Source of the DNA: Massilia putida
GTDB taxonomy: Bacteria > Pseudomonadota > Gammaproteobacteria > Burkholderiales > Burkholderiaceae_D
Assembly (NCBI RefSeq): GCF_001941825.1
Contig: NZ_CP019038.1
Location: 1,922,001 to 1,986,000 of the forward strand
DNA: 64,000 bases
Reading direction: 5' to 3'
Positions 36,919 through 47,343 of the stretch are shown here, in pieces. A program made the position numbers and the translations under genes. Below the pieces are notes generated by a model, which was not told the origin of the DNA, did no database searches, and saw only the letters and a list, made by a program, of their open reading frames with translations. Every line of letters starts with the position of its first letter. The stretch's first letter is position 1.

Positions 36919-39099
36919 ATGCACGAGAACCCGCCATGCATTGAAGCCGCTGACGGCGTCCCGGACGACGCCCAACGGCGCTTCGACGAGCTGCTCGCCC
37001 ACCTGCCGGCCGGGGTCGTGATGCACGACGCCACCGGGCGGATCGTGGCGGCCAATTGCCAGGCGCTGGCAATGCTCGGACGCAGCGCCCCCCAGGTCCT
37101 GAATGCGCGGGCCGACGACGCGCTCTGGCACTTCGTGCGGGCGGACGGCACCCGCATGCCGGCCTCCGAGTATCCCGTGAACGCCGTGCTGCGCACGGGA
37201 ACCAGGGTCTCCGACCTCGTCGTCGGCGTGGTCCACCCTGCCGAAGACAGCGTGCGCTGGGCGATCTGCAATGCCTATCCGGAGCGCGACGAGCATGGCG
37301 CGCTGCATCGCGTGGTCGTCTGCTTCACGGACTGCACGGCCCTCAAGGCCGCCGAACAGTCGCTGCATAAATCCGAGGAACGCATGCGCCTCGCGCTGCA
37401 GGGGTCGACCGATGCGCCGTGGGACTGGGACCTCGTCACCGGTGAAATCTATTATTCCGCGCGCTATTGGGAAATGCTCGGCTATGTCGCGGACCACATG
37501 GATGCCGATCCGCAGGCCTGGATCCGCATGATGCACCCGGAGGACCGCGCGCGCGTCGTCGCCTTCATCGACGAGCTGCTGCCGGGCCCTCGCCAGGCCT
37601 ACAGCGTCGAATTCCGGCTGCGCCACCACGACGGCCATTACGTCCCGGTCCTGAGCCGCGGTTTCATCCTGCGCGACGGCACCGGCAAGGCGGTACGGCT
37701 GTCCGGCACGAATACCGACCTCACGGAGCGCAAGCAATCCGAGCACCGCATCCACGAGCTGGCATATTTCGACCAGTTGACGGGCCTGCCGAACCGGCGC
37801 TTCCTGATCGACGAACTGGGGCAGATCCTCGCGCGCAACGGCCGCGCGGGCCGCCACGGCGCCCTGCTGTTCCTCGACCTCGACAACTTCAAGCTGCTGA
37901 ACGACACGATGGGCCACGACGTGGGCGACCTGCTGCTGCGCGAAGTGGCGCGGCGGCTGCGCCGGGTGCTGCGCGAAGGCGACCACCTGGCGCGCCTGGG
38001 CGGCGACGAATTCGTGATCGTGCTGGAAAACCTGGGCCTCACGGCGGCCGAGGCGACGGCCGAAGTCCACGCCGTGGGCCGCAAGATCCTCGAGGTGCTG
38101 GGCGAACCGGTCGAGCTGGCCGGCCGGCAGTGCGCCAGCAGCCCGAGCATCGGCGCCACGCTGTTCGACGGCCACCCCACCGACATCGACACCCTGCTGC
38201 GCCAGGCCGACCTCGCGATGTACCGCGCCAAGGAAGAAGGCCGCAACACGCTGCGCTTCTTCGATCCCGGCATGCAGGCGGCGGTGGACCGCCAGGCCGC
38301 GCTGTCGGCCGCGCTGCGCGCGGGCATCGCGCGGCGCCAGTTCGTGCTGTATTGCCAGCCGCAGTTCGGGCACGACGGCAGTCTCGTGGGCGCGGAAGCG
38401 CTCGTGCGCTGGCAGCGCAGCGCGGACGACCTGGTCGCGCCCGGAGAATTCATCGGCGTGGCCGAATCCGGCGGCCTGATCGCGGCGCTCGGCCTGGACG
38501 TGCTGGAGCAAGGCTGCCACGCGCTCGCGCGCTGGGCGCGCGAACCCAGCCTCGCCATGCTCAAGCTGGCCGTGAACGTCAGCGTGCACCAGCTGCGCGA
38601 TCCGGAATTCCCGCGCGCCGTCGCCACCCTGCTGGCCGCGACGGGCGCGCCGGCCGACCGCCTCACGCTGGAGCTGACGGAGAGCGTCTTCGCGCGCAAC
38701 CCGGCCGATCTCGTCGAGCGCATGCAGCAGCTGCGCGCGCTCGGCATCCACTTCGCGCTGGACGATTTCGGCACGGGATATTCGTCGCTGGCCTATCTGG
38801 CCCGCTTTCCGCTCGCGGCGCTCAAGATCGACCGCTCGTTCGTGCAGGACGTCGACCGCGACCCGAACGCGTCGTCGATCGTGGAAGCCATCATCGCGCT
38901 GGCGCGCAAGCTGCACCTGGCGACGATCGCCGAGGGCGTGGAACTGGTTGGGCAGCAGGCCTTCCTGACAGCGCACGGCTGCGACGTCATGCAGGGCTAC
39001 CTGCTGGGACGGCCGGTGGCGCTGGACGAATTCGAACGGCACTACGGCCGCCCGGACGCGACGGCGTTGTCAGGTCAGGCCCTGGGGCGTTCGGAATAA
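36919..39099 (+). CDS. PAS-PAS-GGDEF-EAL cyclic di-GMP protein
   Basis: The 726-residue cytosolic protein has two PAS domains (about 20-135 and 150-275), then a GGDEF domain with an intact GGDEF motif at 361-365 and an EAL domain with E493-A-L, plus the downstream NVSVHQL, LELTES, DDFGTGYSS and KIDRSFV motifs needed for phosphodiesterase activity. Both activities could be present; the RxxD inhibitory site is not evident. It could act on the preceding polysaccharide cluster, but no PilZ protein is encoded here. A dispersed repeat follows the gene. Confidence 0.92.
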   Translation: MHENPPCIEAADGVPDDAQRRFDELLAHLPAGVVMHDATGRIVAANCQALAMLGRSAPQVLNARADDALWHFVRADGTRMPASEYPVNAVLRTGTRVSDLVVGVVHPAEDSVRWAICNAYPERDEHGALHRVVVCFTDCTALKAAEQSLHKSEERMRLALQGSTDAPWDWDLVTGEIYYSARYWEMLGYVADHMDADPQAWIRMMHPEDRARVVAFIDELLPGPRQAYSVEFRLRHHDGHYVPVLSRGFILRDGTGKAVRLSGTNTDLTERKQSEHRIHELAYFDQLTGLPNRRFLIDELGQILARNGRAGRHGALLFLDLDNFKLLNDTMGHDVGDLLLREVARRLRRVLREGDHLARLGGDEFVIVLENLGLTAAEATAEVHAVGRKILEVLGEPVELAGRQCASSPSIGATLFDGHPTDIDTLLRQADLAMYRAKEEGRNTLRFFDPGMQAAVDRQAALSAALRAGIARRQFVLYCQPQFGHDGSLVGAEALVRWQRSADDLVAPGEFIGVAESGGLIAALGLDVLEQGCHALARWAREPSLAMLKLAVNVSVHQLRDPEFPRAVATLLAATGAPADRLTLELTESVFARNPADLVERMQQLRALGIHFALDDFGTGYSSLAYLARFPLAALKIDRSFVQDVDRDPNASSIVEAIIALARKLHLATIAEGVELVGQQAFLTAHGCDVMQGYLLGRPVALDEFERHYGRPDATALSGQALGRSE

Positions 39100-39117
39100 A
39101 TCGCGTCGATGAAAATC

Positions 39118-39229
39118 CGTCGTTCCCGCCATGCAGACGAACCGAAGTCTGTCCTTTCGAAACTCACAGTATCGTTGGCATATCGAATTCCGTGGTTCAG
39201 CATGGATTCCCGCTTTCGCGGGAATGACG
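39118..39229. repeat. Dispersed palindrome-bounded repeat, second copy
   Basis: The element begins CCGTCGTTCCCG and ends with hairpin GATTCCCGC-TTTC-GCGGGAATGACG. Its right half, from the GAATTC onward, matches the element at 20351-20476. The left hairpin is degenerate here. It separates convergent genes. Confidence 0.72.
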
Positions 39230-39313
39230 TTGCCGTTCGGGCGCATCGACGTAAATAAGGGATGAAAATCGAGGGATGAAAATCGCCTGTCAAGCCGCCG
39301 GCGGCAGCGACTA

Positions 39314-41599
39314 TCAAGCCGCCAGCGGCAGCTCGACGTAGAACGTGGTGCCGATGCCCTCGGCACTGTCGAACCAGATATTCCCGCCCAGCTCCTCGAC
39401 GATCGTCTTGCAGATCGACAGACCGAGGCCGGTGCCGCCCTGGCGGCGCGAATCGGCGCCGTCGGCCTGGGCGAAGCGCTGGAACACGCGCTCGCGGAAC
39501 GCTTCCGGAATGCCCGCGCCCTCGTCGGCCACGGCCAGCCGCGCGGCATCGCCGCGCGCCTCGACCTGCGCGCGCACCTTCGACCCCGGCCCGGAAAACT
39601 TGATCGCGTTCGACAGCAGATTGGTCAGCACCTGGGCCAGGCGGTCGCGGTCGACGTCCACGCGGGCCGCTTCCGCGCCGGGCGCGGCCACGCACGACAG
39701 CTCGATGCCGCAGCGGCTCGCGAAGCTTTGCATCGCCGCCACGGCATCTTCCGCCAGCGGCAGCAGCGGCTGCACCTCGCGTTCGAATGCCATGCCGCCG
39801 GCGTCCATCTTCTGGATGTCGAGCACGTCGCCGATCAGGCGCACGAGCCGTCCCGAGCTGGCGTTGGCCACGTCGACGAGGCCTTGCGCGTCGGGCGGCA
39901 GCGCGCCGGCCATGCCGTCGGCCAGCAGCGCCAGCGACGCGGAAATCGCCGTCAGCGGCGTGCGCAGTTCGTGCGACACGGTCGCCACGAATTCATCCTT
40001 CATGCGCTCGACTTCCTTGCGCGCCGAGATGTCGTGCACGAAGGCGGAAAAGAACAGGCCGTCGCCGGTGCCGGCCAGGCCCAAGGTCATCTCGACGGGA
40101 ATCTCGACGCCGTCGCGCGTCACCAGGATGCGTTCGACGCGCCGGCCCAGGATCTCCAGCTCGCCCGTCTCGCGGAAGTGGGTCAGCAGATCGCGCGAGC
40201 GGGCGCGGAAGCGTTCCGGCATCACGAGGTCCGACACGATGCAGCCCAACGCTTCGTCGCGCGACCAGCCGAGCATCTTCTCGGCCGCCGAGTTCCAGTC
40301 GCAGATGCGGCCGCGCATGTCGATGCCGACGAAGGCATCCTGCGCCGTCTCGATGATGGTGGCGATGCGCTGCTCGTTGGCGCGCACGCTGGCCAGCGCC
40401 TGTTCCAGCTCGCGCGTGCGGCGGGCGACGCGTTCTTCGAGATTCGCGTTCAGGTCTTCCAGCGCGCGCCGACGGCGCACGAGGTTCGCCACGAGCGCGT
40501 TGAGGGTCGTCGCCAGCGCGCGCACCTCGGCATAGCCGCCCCGCTTGACTTCGATCCGGGCCGTCTCCCCCGCGCGGATCCGCTGCGCGGCATCGGCCAG
40601 GTCGCCCAGCGGCCGCGTGATGCGGCGCGCCAGCGCCACGCCGGCCAGCGAGAACAGCACGGCCAGCAGCACGCCGCTGGCCAGGCCGTATTCGCGCAGG
40701 CGGCGCACGGGCGCGAACGCGTCGTCGGCGTTCTGGCGCACGAGGACGGTCCAGCCCAGGCCCGGGTACTCGCCGTAGCCGTGGCCAAGCTGGTAGCCGA
40801 CGAGGTAGGCGCGGCCGTCCGGCCACGTCTCGACGACGTAGCCGCCATGGCGCTGCGCGTGTGCGGCCTTCAGGCTCGGCAGGGTCAGGCGCTTGCCGAC
40901 CACGTCCGCCGGCCCGAGCAGGACGTTGCCGTCCGTGTCGACGATCAGGGCCTCGACCTGGCGCCGCGCGGCGATGCCGGCCATCACGGACCGCTCGACG
41001 TCGCGCGCCCATTGCCAGGACAGGTGCGCGCCCAGCACGCCGCGCGTGACGCCCTGCTCGTCGACGTACGGGAAGGCGACGTCGACGAAGCGCCAGGGTT
41101 CCGTCTGCCTGGGCAGGTAGCGCGCCAGCAGCATGGCCTCGTGCACGTCGCCCGCATGGATGCCGCGCAGGGCGTTGCGGAACCAGGGGCGCTTCGACAC
41201 GTCCGCCCCTTCCAGCAAGCCCTGGGCCGAGACCTGCACCGTGCCGTCCAGGCCCGCCAGGCCGATCCAGCTGTAGTAGCCGAGGGTGTTCTGGATGCCG
41301 TCCAAGGTCGCGCGGCGGCGCGCATGCGGCTGGCCCTCGGCCAGCACGGGACGCCGGGCCAGCAGGCTCACTTCGCGGTAACGTTCGAACATGCCGCGCT
41401 CCAGCTTGTCCGACGTCTGCATCGCCAGCTCGGCCAGGCCGTGGCCGATGTTCGTCTGGACCTGTTCCGACGACTTGCGTTCGATGACGGACGTGAGGAC
41501 CAGCGTGAGGACGATCGACAGCGCGATGAACGCCAGCGCCAGCCAGGCGCCGAGGGCGCGCGGCATCAGGCGGCGCAACAATTTCAGGGGATTCAACAT
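39314..41599 (-). CDS. Cache-HAMP-PAS sensor histidine kinase
   Basis: The 761-residue protein has a transmembrane helix at about 17-38, a double-Cache periplasmic sensor (about 40-300; [19 protein letters not shown] and [20 protein letters not shown]), a second helix (about 308-330), HAMP, a coiled coil, PAS (about 415-535), the phospho-acceptor in [12 protein letters not shown], and a HATPase with [17 protein letters not shown] and GTGLGLSI. There is no receiver gene beside it, so the partner is elsewhere. The last 20 bases of the gene are partly repeated just downstream (39291-39312), a small 3' duplication. Confidence 0.92.
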   Translation of the reverse strand: MLNPLKLLRRLMPRALGAWLALAFIALSIVLTLVLTSVIERKSSEQVQTNIGHGLAELAMQTSDKLERGMFERYREVSLLARRPVLAEGQPHARRRATLDGIQNTLGYYSWIGLAGLDGTVQVSAQGLLEGADVSKRPWFRNALRGIHAGDVHEAMLLARYLPRQTEPWRFVDVAFPYVDEQGVTRGVLGAHLSWQWARDVERSVMAGIAARRQVEALIVDTDGNVLLGPADVVGKRLTLPSLKAAHAQRHGGYVVETWPDGRAYLVGYQLGHGYGEYPGLGWTVLVRQNADDAFAPVRRLREYGLASGVLLAVLFSLAGVALARRITRPLGDLADAAQRIRAGETARIEVKRGGYAEVRALATTLNALVANLVRRRRALEDLNANLEERVARRTRELEQALASVRANEQRIATIIETAQDAFVGIDMRGRICDWNSAAEKMLGWSRDEALGCIVSDLVMPERFRARSRDLLTHFRETGELEILGRRVERILVTRDGVEIPVEMTLGLAGTGDGLFFSAFVHDISARKEVERMKDEFVATVSHELRTPLTAISASLALLADGMAGALPPDAQGLVDVANASSGRLVRLIGDVLDIQKMDAGGMAFEREVQPLLPLAEDAVAAMQSFASRCGIELSCVAAPGAEAARVDVDRDRLAQVLTNLLSNAIKFSGPGSKVRAQVEARGDAARLAVADEGAGIPEAFRERVFQRFAQADGADSRRQGGTGLGLSICKTIVEELGGNIWFDSAEGIGTTFYVELPLAA

Positions 41600-41848
41600 G
41601 GCAAACGGACAAGGACACGGCGCCGTATGACGCTGGTGTCCAGCCTAGCACAGCCGGGATTCTGCGCGGGAATACTGTTGCTTCACGTGAACACCCGCGT
41701 CACCTTTCGTGCAGGCTGTTGTATTTCTGGCCAGCAGCACCCATATCGGATGGAACAGCGCCGAGTGCTAAATTCACGGCCATGTCCGATTTCCGGTAAA
41801 CTCGCCTGTTACTTGATCAGTTTTCACGCTATCGCACCAGGAAAAGCC

Positions 41849-42496
41849 ATGCAAGACAATGCCCCCGCGCCTTCCAACCTCGTCGACTACGTCACGTCGT
41901 GCACCCTGCCGACGCCGTGGGCGCAGTTCACCCTGCATGCGTTCATCGAGCATGCGACCGGCAAGGAGCATCTGGCGATGACGCTGGGCGACCTGTCGAC
42001 GGGCGACGCCCCGTTGGCGCGCATCCACTCGGAATGCCTGACGGGCGACGTGATGTTCTCGCAGCGCTGCGACTGCGGCGCCCAGCTGGAATCGGCCCTG
42101 CGCCGCATCGCCGACGAAGGCCGCGGCATCCTGCTGTACCTGCGCCAGGAAGGCCGCGGCATCGGCCTCGTGAATAAAATCCGCGCCTACCGCCTGCAGG
42201 AAGCGGGCGCCGACACGGTCGAGGCCAACCTGCAGCTGGGCTTCCACGCCGATGCGCGCAACTATGAACTGGTGCTGCCGATGCTGGAACAGTTCGGCAT
42301 CGAGGCCGTGCGCCTGATGACGAACAACCCGCGCAAGATCGACGCCCTGGGCAAATTGGGCATCAAGGTCGCCGAGCGCGTGCCGCTGCTCGTCAACCGC
42401 AACGCCTACAACGACAACTACCTCAACACCAAGCAGGCCAAGCTGGGGCACATGATGACCCCGGCCACCGAAGCCGCGCTCGACAGCGAAGCATAA
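41849..42496 (+). CDS. ribA: GTP cyclohydrolase II
   Basis: The 215-residue protein is of normal length for stand-alone RibA. Zinc ligands C63, C74 and C76 are present ([17 protein letters not shown]), and the active-site motif [10 protein letters not shown] follows. It catalyses the first committed step of riboflavin synthesis, GTP to the diaminopyrimidine product, formate and pyrophosphate. The ATG at 41849 follows an AGGAAAAG ribosome site. Further riboflavin genes are not in the window. No FMN riboswitch was recognised upstream. Confidence 0.94.
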   Translation: MQDNAPAPSNLVDYVTSCTLPTPWAQFTLHAFIEHATGKEHLAMTLGDLSTGDAPLARIHSECLTGDVMFSQRCDCGAQLESALRRIADEGRGILLYLRQEGRGIGLVNKIRAYRLQEAGADTVEANLQLGFHADARNYELVLPMLEQFGIEAVRLMTNNPRKIDALGKLGIKVAERVPLLVNRNAYNDNYLNTKQAKLGHMMTPATEAALDSEA

Positions 42497-42559
42497 TCCC
42501 ACCCCCAAGCGGCGGTTCTGGCAAGATGGTAACAACCGTCTTGCCAGTATGAGGATGCC

Positions 42560-43990
42560 ATGCGCTTCCCGCCCGCCACCCTTGCCGTCATCATCCTCGG
42601 CGCCGCCGCGTCGATCGCCGTTGCCGCCGCAGGCAGGGGAAATGCGTCCGGCACGGCGGGCCAGCGGGCCAAACCGCCGCAGCCGCCCCTCGTGATCCCG
42701 CCGGCCACGCCGCCCGCCACGACGCCGCCCGCCCCCGGCCCCGGCGAGACGGACGAGACGACCGCCCTCCCCCCGCCCTCCAGCGCCGCGCAAAACCTGT
42801 ACTCCGCCGCGAAGGCCGACCTGCTGCAGATCCGCATGCTGCTGAGAAATGGCCGCAGCCAGTCCAGCGTGGGTTCCGGCTTCCTCGTCGGGACCGGCAA
42901 CCTCGTGCTGACCAATTACCACGTCGTGTCGCAGATGGCGCTCGATCCCGAGGTCTATGTCGGCGAATACGTCGACACGGACGGCAAGAGCGGGCCCGTC
43001 GAACTGCTCGCCGTCGACGTGCTGCACGACCTGGCCGTCGTGCGCGTGAACCGCAACGGCACGGGCTTTTTTCAGGTGCCCGATAAACCCGTGAAACTCG
43101 TGCAGGGCCAGTACCTGTATTCGCTCGGCAACCCGCTCGACCTCGGCTTCGCCATCTCGGAGGGTTCGTACAACGGCGTCGTCACGCGCAGCTTTTACGA
43201 GCAACTGATTTTTACGGGCCCCATCAACTCGGGGATGAGCGGCGGCCCCAGCGTGACGGCGGCCGGCGTCGTCGCGGGCGTGAACGTGTCCAAGCGCCTC
43301 GACGGCGAACTGGTCAGCTTCCTCGTGCCCGTCAGATACGCGCAGGAATTGCTCGCCAAGGCGGCCGCGCAGCCGCATCCGCCCAACAACTTCAATCCGC
43401 TGATCGGCCAGCAGCTGCTCGCGCACCAGCGCGCGCTGATCGACCGCCTGCTGGCCGAACCGCTGTCGATGCGGACGATGGGACCGTACCAGGTGCCCGT
43501 GCGCGAATCGCAGCAGCTGCGCTGCTGGGGGCGCTCGAACTTCCGCGCGGAGGCCGAGTACACGCTTGACGCCGTCAGCTGCGCGATGGAGGCAGCGGTC
43601 TATGTGTCGGACACGCAGCAGACCGGCCACGTGTCGATGACGCACCAGGTCCTGCGCACGAGCTCCCTCCATCCGCTGCAGTTCGCCGTGCTGGCCACGA
43701 GCCGCTTCAGCGTCGACCGCATCGGCAGCGGCCGCGACACGCGCCTCACGCGCCCCGCCTGCGCCGAGATGTTCGTGCACACGGCGAGCCTGCCCGTGCG
43801 CGCCGTGACGTGCGTGCGCGCCTACCGCAAGTTCGCCGGCCTGTACAACTTCACGCTGCTGGCCGCCAGCACGGACGATCCGCACGCCAGCCTGCAGAGC
43901 CGCCTGGACCTGGCGGGCGTCTCGTACGACAACGGACTGCGCGCCACCCGCGCGTTCCTCGCGGCGCTCGGGCGCAGCCACGTGAAATGA
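42560..43990 (+). CDS. Exported trypsin-like serine protease (S1C-like)
   Basis: The 476-residue protein has a signal peptide or anchor (about 5-25) and a Pro-rich linker (about 38-75), then a chymotrypsin fold with the full triad H121 (LTNYHVV), D157 (LHDLAVVRV) and S227 (NSGMSGGP). There is no PDZ domain; the C-terminal 200 residues contain several cysteines (RCWGRSNF, VSCAMEA, CAEMF, VTCVRAY) and are unassigned. The gene overlaps an FHA-domain membrane protein by four bases, so the two are cotranslated and may work together in the envelope. Confidence 0.85.
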   Translation: MRFPPATLAVIILGAAASIAVAAAGRGNASGTAGQRAKPPQPPLVIPPATPPATTPPAPGPGETDETTALPPPSSAAQNLYSAAKADLLQIRMLLRNGRSQSSVGSGFLVGTGNLVLTNYHVVSQMALDPEVYVGEYVDTDGKSGPVELLAVDVLHDLAVVRVNRNGTGFFQVPDKPVKLVQGQYLYSLGNPLDLGFAISEGSYNGVVTRSFYEQLIFTGPINSGMSGGPSVTAAGVVAGVNVSKRLDGELVSFLVPVRYAQELLAKAAAQPHPPNNFNPLIGQQLLAHQRALIDRLLAEPLSMRTMGPYQVPVRESQQLRCWGRSNFRAEAEYTLDAVSCAMEAAVYVSDTQQTGHVSMTHQVLRTSSLHPLQFAVLATSRFSVDRIGSGRDTRLTRPACAEMFVHTASLPVRAVTCVRAYRKFAGLYNFTLLAASTDDPHASLQSRLDLAGVSYDNGLRATRAFLAALGRSHVK

Positions 43991-44955
43991 ACGGGCCCTG
44001 GTTCGTCGAACTGCTGGCCCGCAACGGCGACGTGCTGCAGCGCCAGTGCGTCGACACGCTCCCCATCCGCATCGGACGCGGCTACGACAACGACGTGATC
44101 CTCGACGACGACTACGCGGCCGCCGCGCATGCCGTCGTCGAACCCGATGCGACCGGGCAACTGCTGCTGCGCGATCTCGGCACCCGCAACGGCATCGTCG
44201 TGGCCGGCCGCCGGCAACAGCATGCCGTCCTGTCGGGCGACACCGTCGTGCGCATCGGCCACACGCCGCTGCGCGTGCGGGCGGCCGATTTCCCCGTCGC
44301 GCCGGAACTCGTCGACCGCACGTTCCACCGCTGGGAAGGCGTGCCGCCGGGCGCGGTGGGCCTGCTGCTTGCAGGCGCCGTCGCGCTGCTGGCGCGCTGG
44401 CTCGGCGACGCGGAATATTTCCAATGGGCGCGCTACGCCGAGGCCCTTGCCTGCGGGCTCGCGGCGGCCCTGCTGTGGGGCGGCGCGTGGGCGTTCGCGA
44501 ACCGGCTGTTCGGCCGCCACGCGCGCCTGGGCCGCCACCTGTTCGTGTTCGGCTGCGGCGCGCTGGCCGTCGCCAGCTATGCCCTGCTGGGCAGCACGCT
44601 CGCGTATGCGTTCTCGGCCGAGGGCTTTACCCACTACGCGTCGCCGGTGGCGGCGCTGCTGCTGGCCGGCGTGGTCTATTTTCACTTGACCACGATCCGG
44701 CCGCAGAACCGGGTGCGCTACCGCTGGGTGTGCGCCGGCCTCGCCGTGCTCTGCTCCAGCCTGATCCTGGCCGGCAACGTGCAGCGCACGGGGCGCTTGT
44801 CGGACGAGTTGTACATGTCCGTGCTGCTGCCGCCCGCCGTGAGGCTGAGTCCCGACCACGGCGTGGACGAGTTCATGCGCGACGTGGAGGCGATGAAGGG
44901 CCCGCTCGACCGCAGCCGGGGGCGCAAGCCGGGCGACGACGAGATCAACAAGTGA
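43987..44955 (+). CDS. FHA-domain integral membrane protein
   Basis: The 322-residue protein has an FHA domain (about 5-95) with RIGRGYDNDVIL and LRDLGTRNGIVV, the phosphothreonine-binding core, although the usual Ser-x-x-His loop is replaced by AAAAHAVV. Six hydrophobic helices follow (about 118-275) and then a polar C-terminal tail. FHA domains bind phospho-threonine, so the partner would be a Ser/Thr-phosphorylated protein in the cytosol. Coupling to the upstream protease suggests a regulated envelope proteolysis unit, which is inference. The fold after the FHA domain is not recognised. Confidence 0.82.
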   Translation: MNGPWFVELLARNGDVLQRQCVDTLPIRIGRGYDNDVILDDDYAAAAHAVVEPDATGQLLLRDLGTRNGIVVAGRRQQHAVLSGDTVVRIGHTPLRVRAADFPVAPELVDRTFHRWEGVPPGAVGLLLAGAVALLARWLGDAEYFQWARYAEALACGLAAALLWGGAWAFANRLFGRHARLGRHLFVFGCGALAVASYALLGSTLAYAFSAEGFTHYASPVAALLLAGVVYFHLTTIRPQNRVRYRWVCAGLAVLCSSLILAGNVQRTGRLSDELYMSVLLPPAVRLSPDHGVDEFMRDVEAMKGPLDRSRGRKPGDDEINK

Positions 44956-44963
44956 TTGTAGCG

Positions 44964-44993
44964 AAAGTGAATGTGGCAAAAGTGAATGTGGCA
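44964..44993. repeat. Exact 15-base tandem duplication
   Basis: AAAGTGAATGTGGCA occurs twice in perfect tandem, beginning nine bases after the FHA gene's stop codon. It is short and could change copy number by slippage. No function is evident. Confidence 0.8.
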
Positions 44994-45056
44994 ATATTGT
45001 CGAAATCAGCCTTCCCCGTTCGTCGTACAAGACACGCTGATCAACCAGGAGACCAC

Positions 45057-45704
45057 ATGTCCAAACTGAAAGTCCGGAGCTTTTCCATTTCCCTCGACGG
45101 CTACGGCGCCGGCCCGAACCAGAGCCTGCAGAATCCGATGGGCGAAGGCGGCGGCGGATTGCACCAATGGTTCCGCGGCACGCGCACGTTCCAGCGCATG
45201 CTGGGCGACGAAACGAAGGGGACCGACGGCCCGGACGAGGACTTCGCCGCGCGCGGCTTCGAGAATATCGGCGCCTGGATCCTGGGCCGCAATATGTTCG
45301 GCCCGGTGCGCGGTGCGTGGCCCGACGACGAGTGGAAAGGCTGGTGGGGCGACGAACCGCCCTACCACGTCCCCGTGTTCGTGCTGACGCACCACGCCCG
45401 GGCCCCGCTCGCGATGAAGGGCGGCACGACGTTTTACTTCGTCACCGACGGCATCGAGGCGGCGCTCGAGCGCGCGCGCGAGGCGGCGGCCGGCAAGGAC
45501 GTGCGCCTGGGCGGCGGCGTGTCGACCGTCCGCCAGTACCTGCAGGCCGGACTCGTCGACGAGATGCACCTGGCCATCTCGCCTGTGCTGCTGGGCTCAG
45601 GCGAGGCGCTGTTCGCCGGGATCGACCTGCCCGAACTCGGCTTCACCTGCACCGAGCACGTGCCAACCAAGGCGGCCACGCACGTGGTGCTGAGCCGGGG
45701 CTGA
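45057..45704 (+). CDS. Dihydrofolate reductase family protein (RibD C-terminal-like)
   Basis: The 215-residue protein has the RibD-C/DHFR-like fold: an N-terminal strand VRSFSISLDGYGAG, a central ILGRNMFGP, and the nucleotide-binding DVRLGGGVSTVRQYLQAGLVDEMHL segment (about 157-181). Members are NADPH-linked reductases of uncertain substrate, often annotated as deaminase/reductase. The ribosome site is CCAGGAG. It is monocistronic, with the tandem repeat upstream. Confidence 0.88.
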   Translation: MSKLKVRSFSISLDGYGAGPNQSLQNPMGEGGGGLHQWFRGTRTFQRMLGDETKGTDGPDEDFAARGFENIGAWILGRNMFGPVRGAWPDDEWKGWWGDEPPYHVPVFVLTHHARAPLAMKGGTTFYFVTDGIEAALERAREAAAGKDVRLGGGVSTVRQYLQAGLVDEMHLAISPVLLGSGEALFAGIDLPELGFTCTEHVPTKAATHVVLSRG

Positions 45705-45859
45705 CGCCTGCGGGCACGTCGAAAAACCTGCTGCGCGTTGCACTGTGGGCCGGGCCGTGCAGGCTGCGATGCGCCGCGACGGCGGACCGGCCGTACCGCT
45801 CGTACTGCTGCGCTTCTCGAACGGCATTGCGGCCGCTCGCGACGGTGTCTCGAGGCGCC

Positions 45860-46171
45860 CTACGTCAGCGGCATCGTCAGCCTGGCGATCTCGACCGATC
45901 CATCCTCGTCGAAGATGGGACAGCGTTCGCCGATCTCGACGGCCTCGTTGAAATCCGCCGCCTCGACGATGGAATAGCCGCACAGCGAGCTGGCGGATTC
46001 CTTCGGCCCCAGCAGCCGGCGCGGCACCTCGACGGCGCTGTGCGTGAGGCTGCCGCGGTCGATGACGCGCGAGCCCATGCCGTCGAACCAGGCGGCCCAG
46101 CGCGACCGGTCGTGGCGGGTGGCCGCATCGGGGCCGGGCGTGCCGTGGTACACGAACAGGAAACGTTCCAT
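45860..46171 (-). CDS. YCII-related domain protein
   Basis: The 103-residue protein has the YCII/DGPF-type pattern: MERFLFVYHG strand, a WAAWFDGMG helix, CGYSIVEAADFNEAVEIGERCPIF near the C-terminus. These small dimeric ferredoxin-like proteins often neighbour sigma factors or act in aromatic metabolism; neither context is present here. A very strong ribosome site (AGGAGG) precedes the ATG. It is divergent from the LytS-like kinase. Confidence 0.88.
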   Translation of the reverse strand: MERFLFVYHGTPGPDAATRHDRSRWAAWFDGMGSRVIDRGSLTHSAVEVPRRLLGPKESASSLCGYSIVEAADFNEAVEIGERCPIFDEDGSVEIARLTMPLT

Positions 46172-46262
46172 TTGCTTCCTCCTGTGATGGGTTGGTCCGG
46201 CTCGACGTTAGCAGAAGCGCGGCGCCGGTGCCGCACCCGTGCCTTTTGACAACCGCACAAGG

Positions 46263-47336
46263 ATGGCCGATCATCCCCGCATGAGCTTCCTGCGCCGCAA
46301 CGCCGTCTTCGTCTCCGCCTGGATCCTGTTCTGGATCCTGATGATGCTCGTCGCCGTGCAGGATTTCATGCGCAACGACCACAGCCATGCGATCTGGAAG
46401 CCGGTCCTGTGGGAAGGCTCGTCGGCGCTGGTCATCAGCGTGCTCGCCCTCGTGCAGTTGCGCTGGTCGCACGCGGACGACGGCCTGCTCGGCACGCCGC
46501 CGCGCTGGTTCGCGCGCCAGGCGCGCTGGCTGCTCATGTACTGGATCGCCTTCGTCCCCCTCGCCTTCGGCTTCCGCCATGCCGTGTATGCGCTGGTCGG
46601 CGAGACGTATCGCCACGATCCCGTGCCGCAGCTGTTCCTGTACGAATCGATGAAGATCACGATCTTCTTCGGCCTGTTCATGGCGATCCGCTTCGGCGTC
46701 CAGTCGTACCGCGCCCTGCTCGACGCGCGGCTGCGCGCGGAGCGCTCGAACACCCTGCTGCGCCAGGCCCAACTGCAGCGCCTGGGCCAGCAGATGCAGC
46801 CGCACTTCCTGTTCAACGCGCTGAACACGGTGTCGGCGCTGATCTGGACCGATCCGGCCCGCGCCGACGCCACGCTGGCGCAGCTCGCGGACGTCTTGCG
46901 CGAAACGCTGGCCCTGGGCGACCGCCACGCCGCGCCCCTCGCGACCGAACTGCGCCTCGCGCGCGGCTACGCGGACGTGATGGCCGAGCGTTTCGCCGAC
47001 CGCGTCGCCATCGCCTGGCAGGTGGACGACACGCTGCTCGACCGCGACGTGCCCGTGATGAGCCTGCAGCCGCTGCTGGAAAACGTGTTCAAGCACACGG
47101 TCGAACGCCGGCGCGCGCCCACCCGCATCGACGTGTACGCCCGCCGCGACGGCAACGCGCTCGTGCTGGGCGTCGAGGACGATGCGGGCAGGCTGGCGGC
47201 GTCGGAGCGCCCCGGCGGCATCGGTTTGACGAACCTGCGTGCGCGCATCCAGGCGCTGTACGGCGACGCGGGCCGGCTGGACATCACGGCGCGGCCGCAG
47301 GGCGGCGTGCGCGCGGAACTGCGGCTGCCATGCTGA
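46263..47336 (+). CDS. LytS-type sensor histidine kinase
   Basis: The 357-residue protein has four hydrophobic segments (about 12-165), then the His_kinase domain with phospho-acceptor in QMQPHFLFNALNTVSALI and a HATPase with LQPLLENVFKHTVE and GGIGLTNLRARIQALYG. This is the kinase layout of LytS/YehU systems. The start is uncertain: ATG at 46263 is used, but ATG 46281 and GTG 46239 are possible and none has a well-spaced ribosome site. A LytTR regulator follows seven bases downstream. Confidence 0.87.
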   Translation: MADHPRMSFLRRNAVFVSAWILFWILMMLVAVQDFMRNDHSHAIWKPVLWEGSSALVISVLALVQLRWSHADDGLLGTPPRWFARQARWLLMYWIAFVPLAFGFRHAVYALVGETYRHDPVPQLFLYESMKITIFFGLFMAIRFGVQSYRALLDARLRAERSNTLLRQAQLQRLGQQMQPHFLFNALNTVSALIWTDPARADATLAQLADVLRETLALGDRHAAPLATELRLARGYADVMAERFADRVAIAWQVDDTLLDRDVPVMSLQPLLENVFKHTVERRRAPTRIDVYARRDGNALVLGVEDDAGRLAASERPGGIGLTNLRARIQALYGDAGRLDITARPQGGVRAELRLPC

Positions 47337-47343
47337 GCTTGCC

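Noticed and set aside
41652..41848. FMN riboswitch before ribA
   Set aside because: No RFN-type conserved helices were seen; the region shows only a weak promoter-like GGTAAACT.
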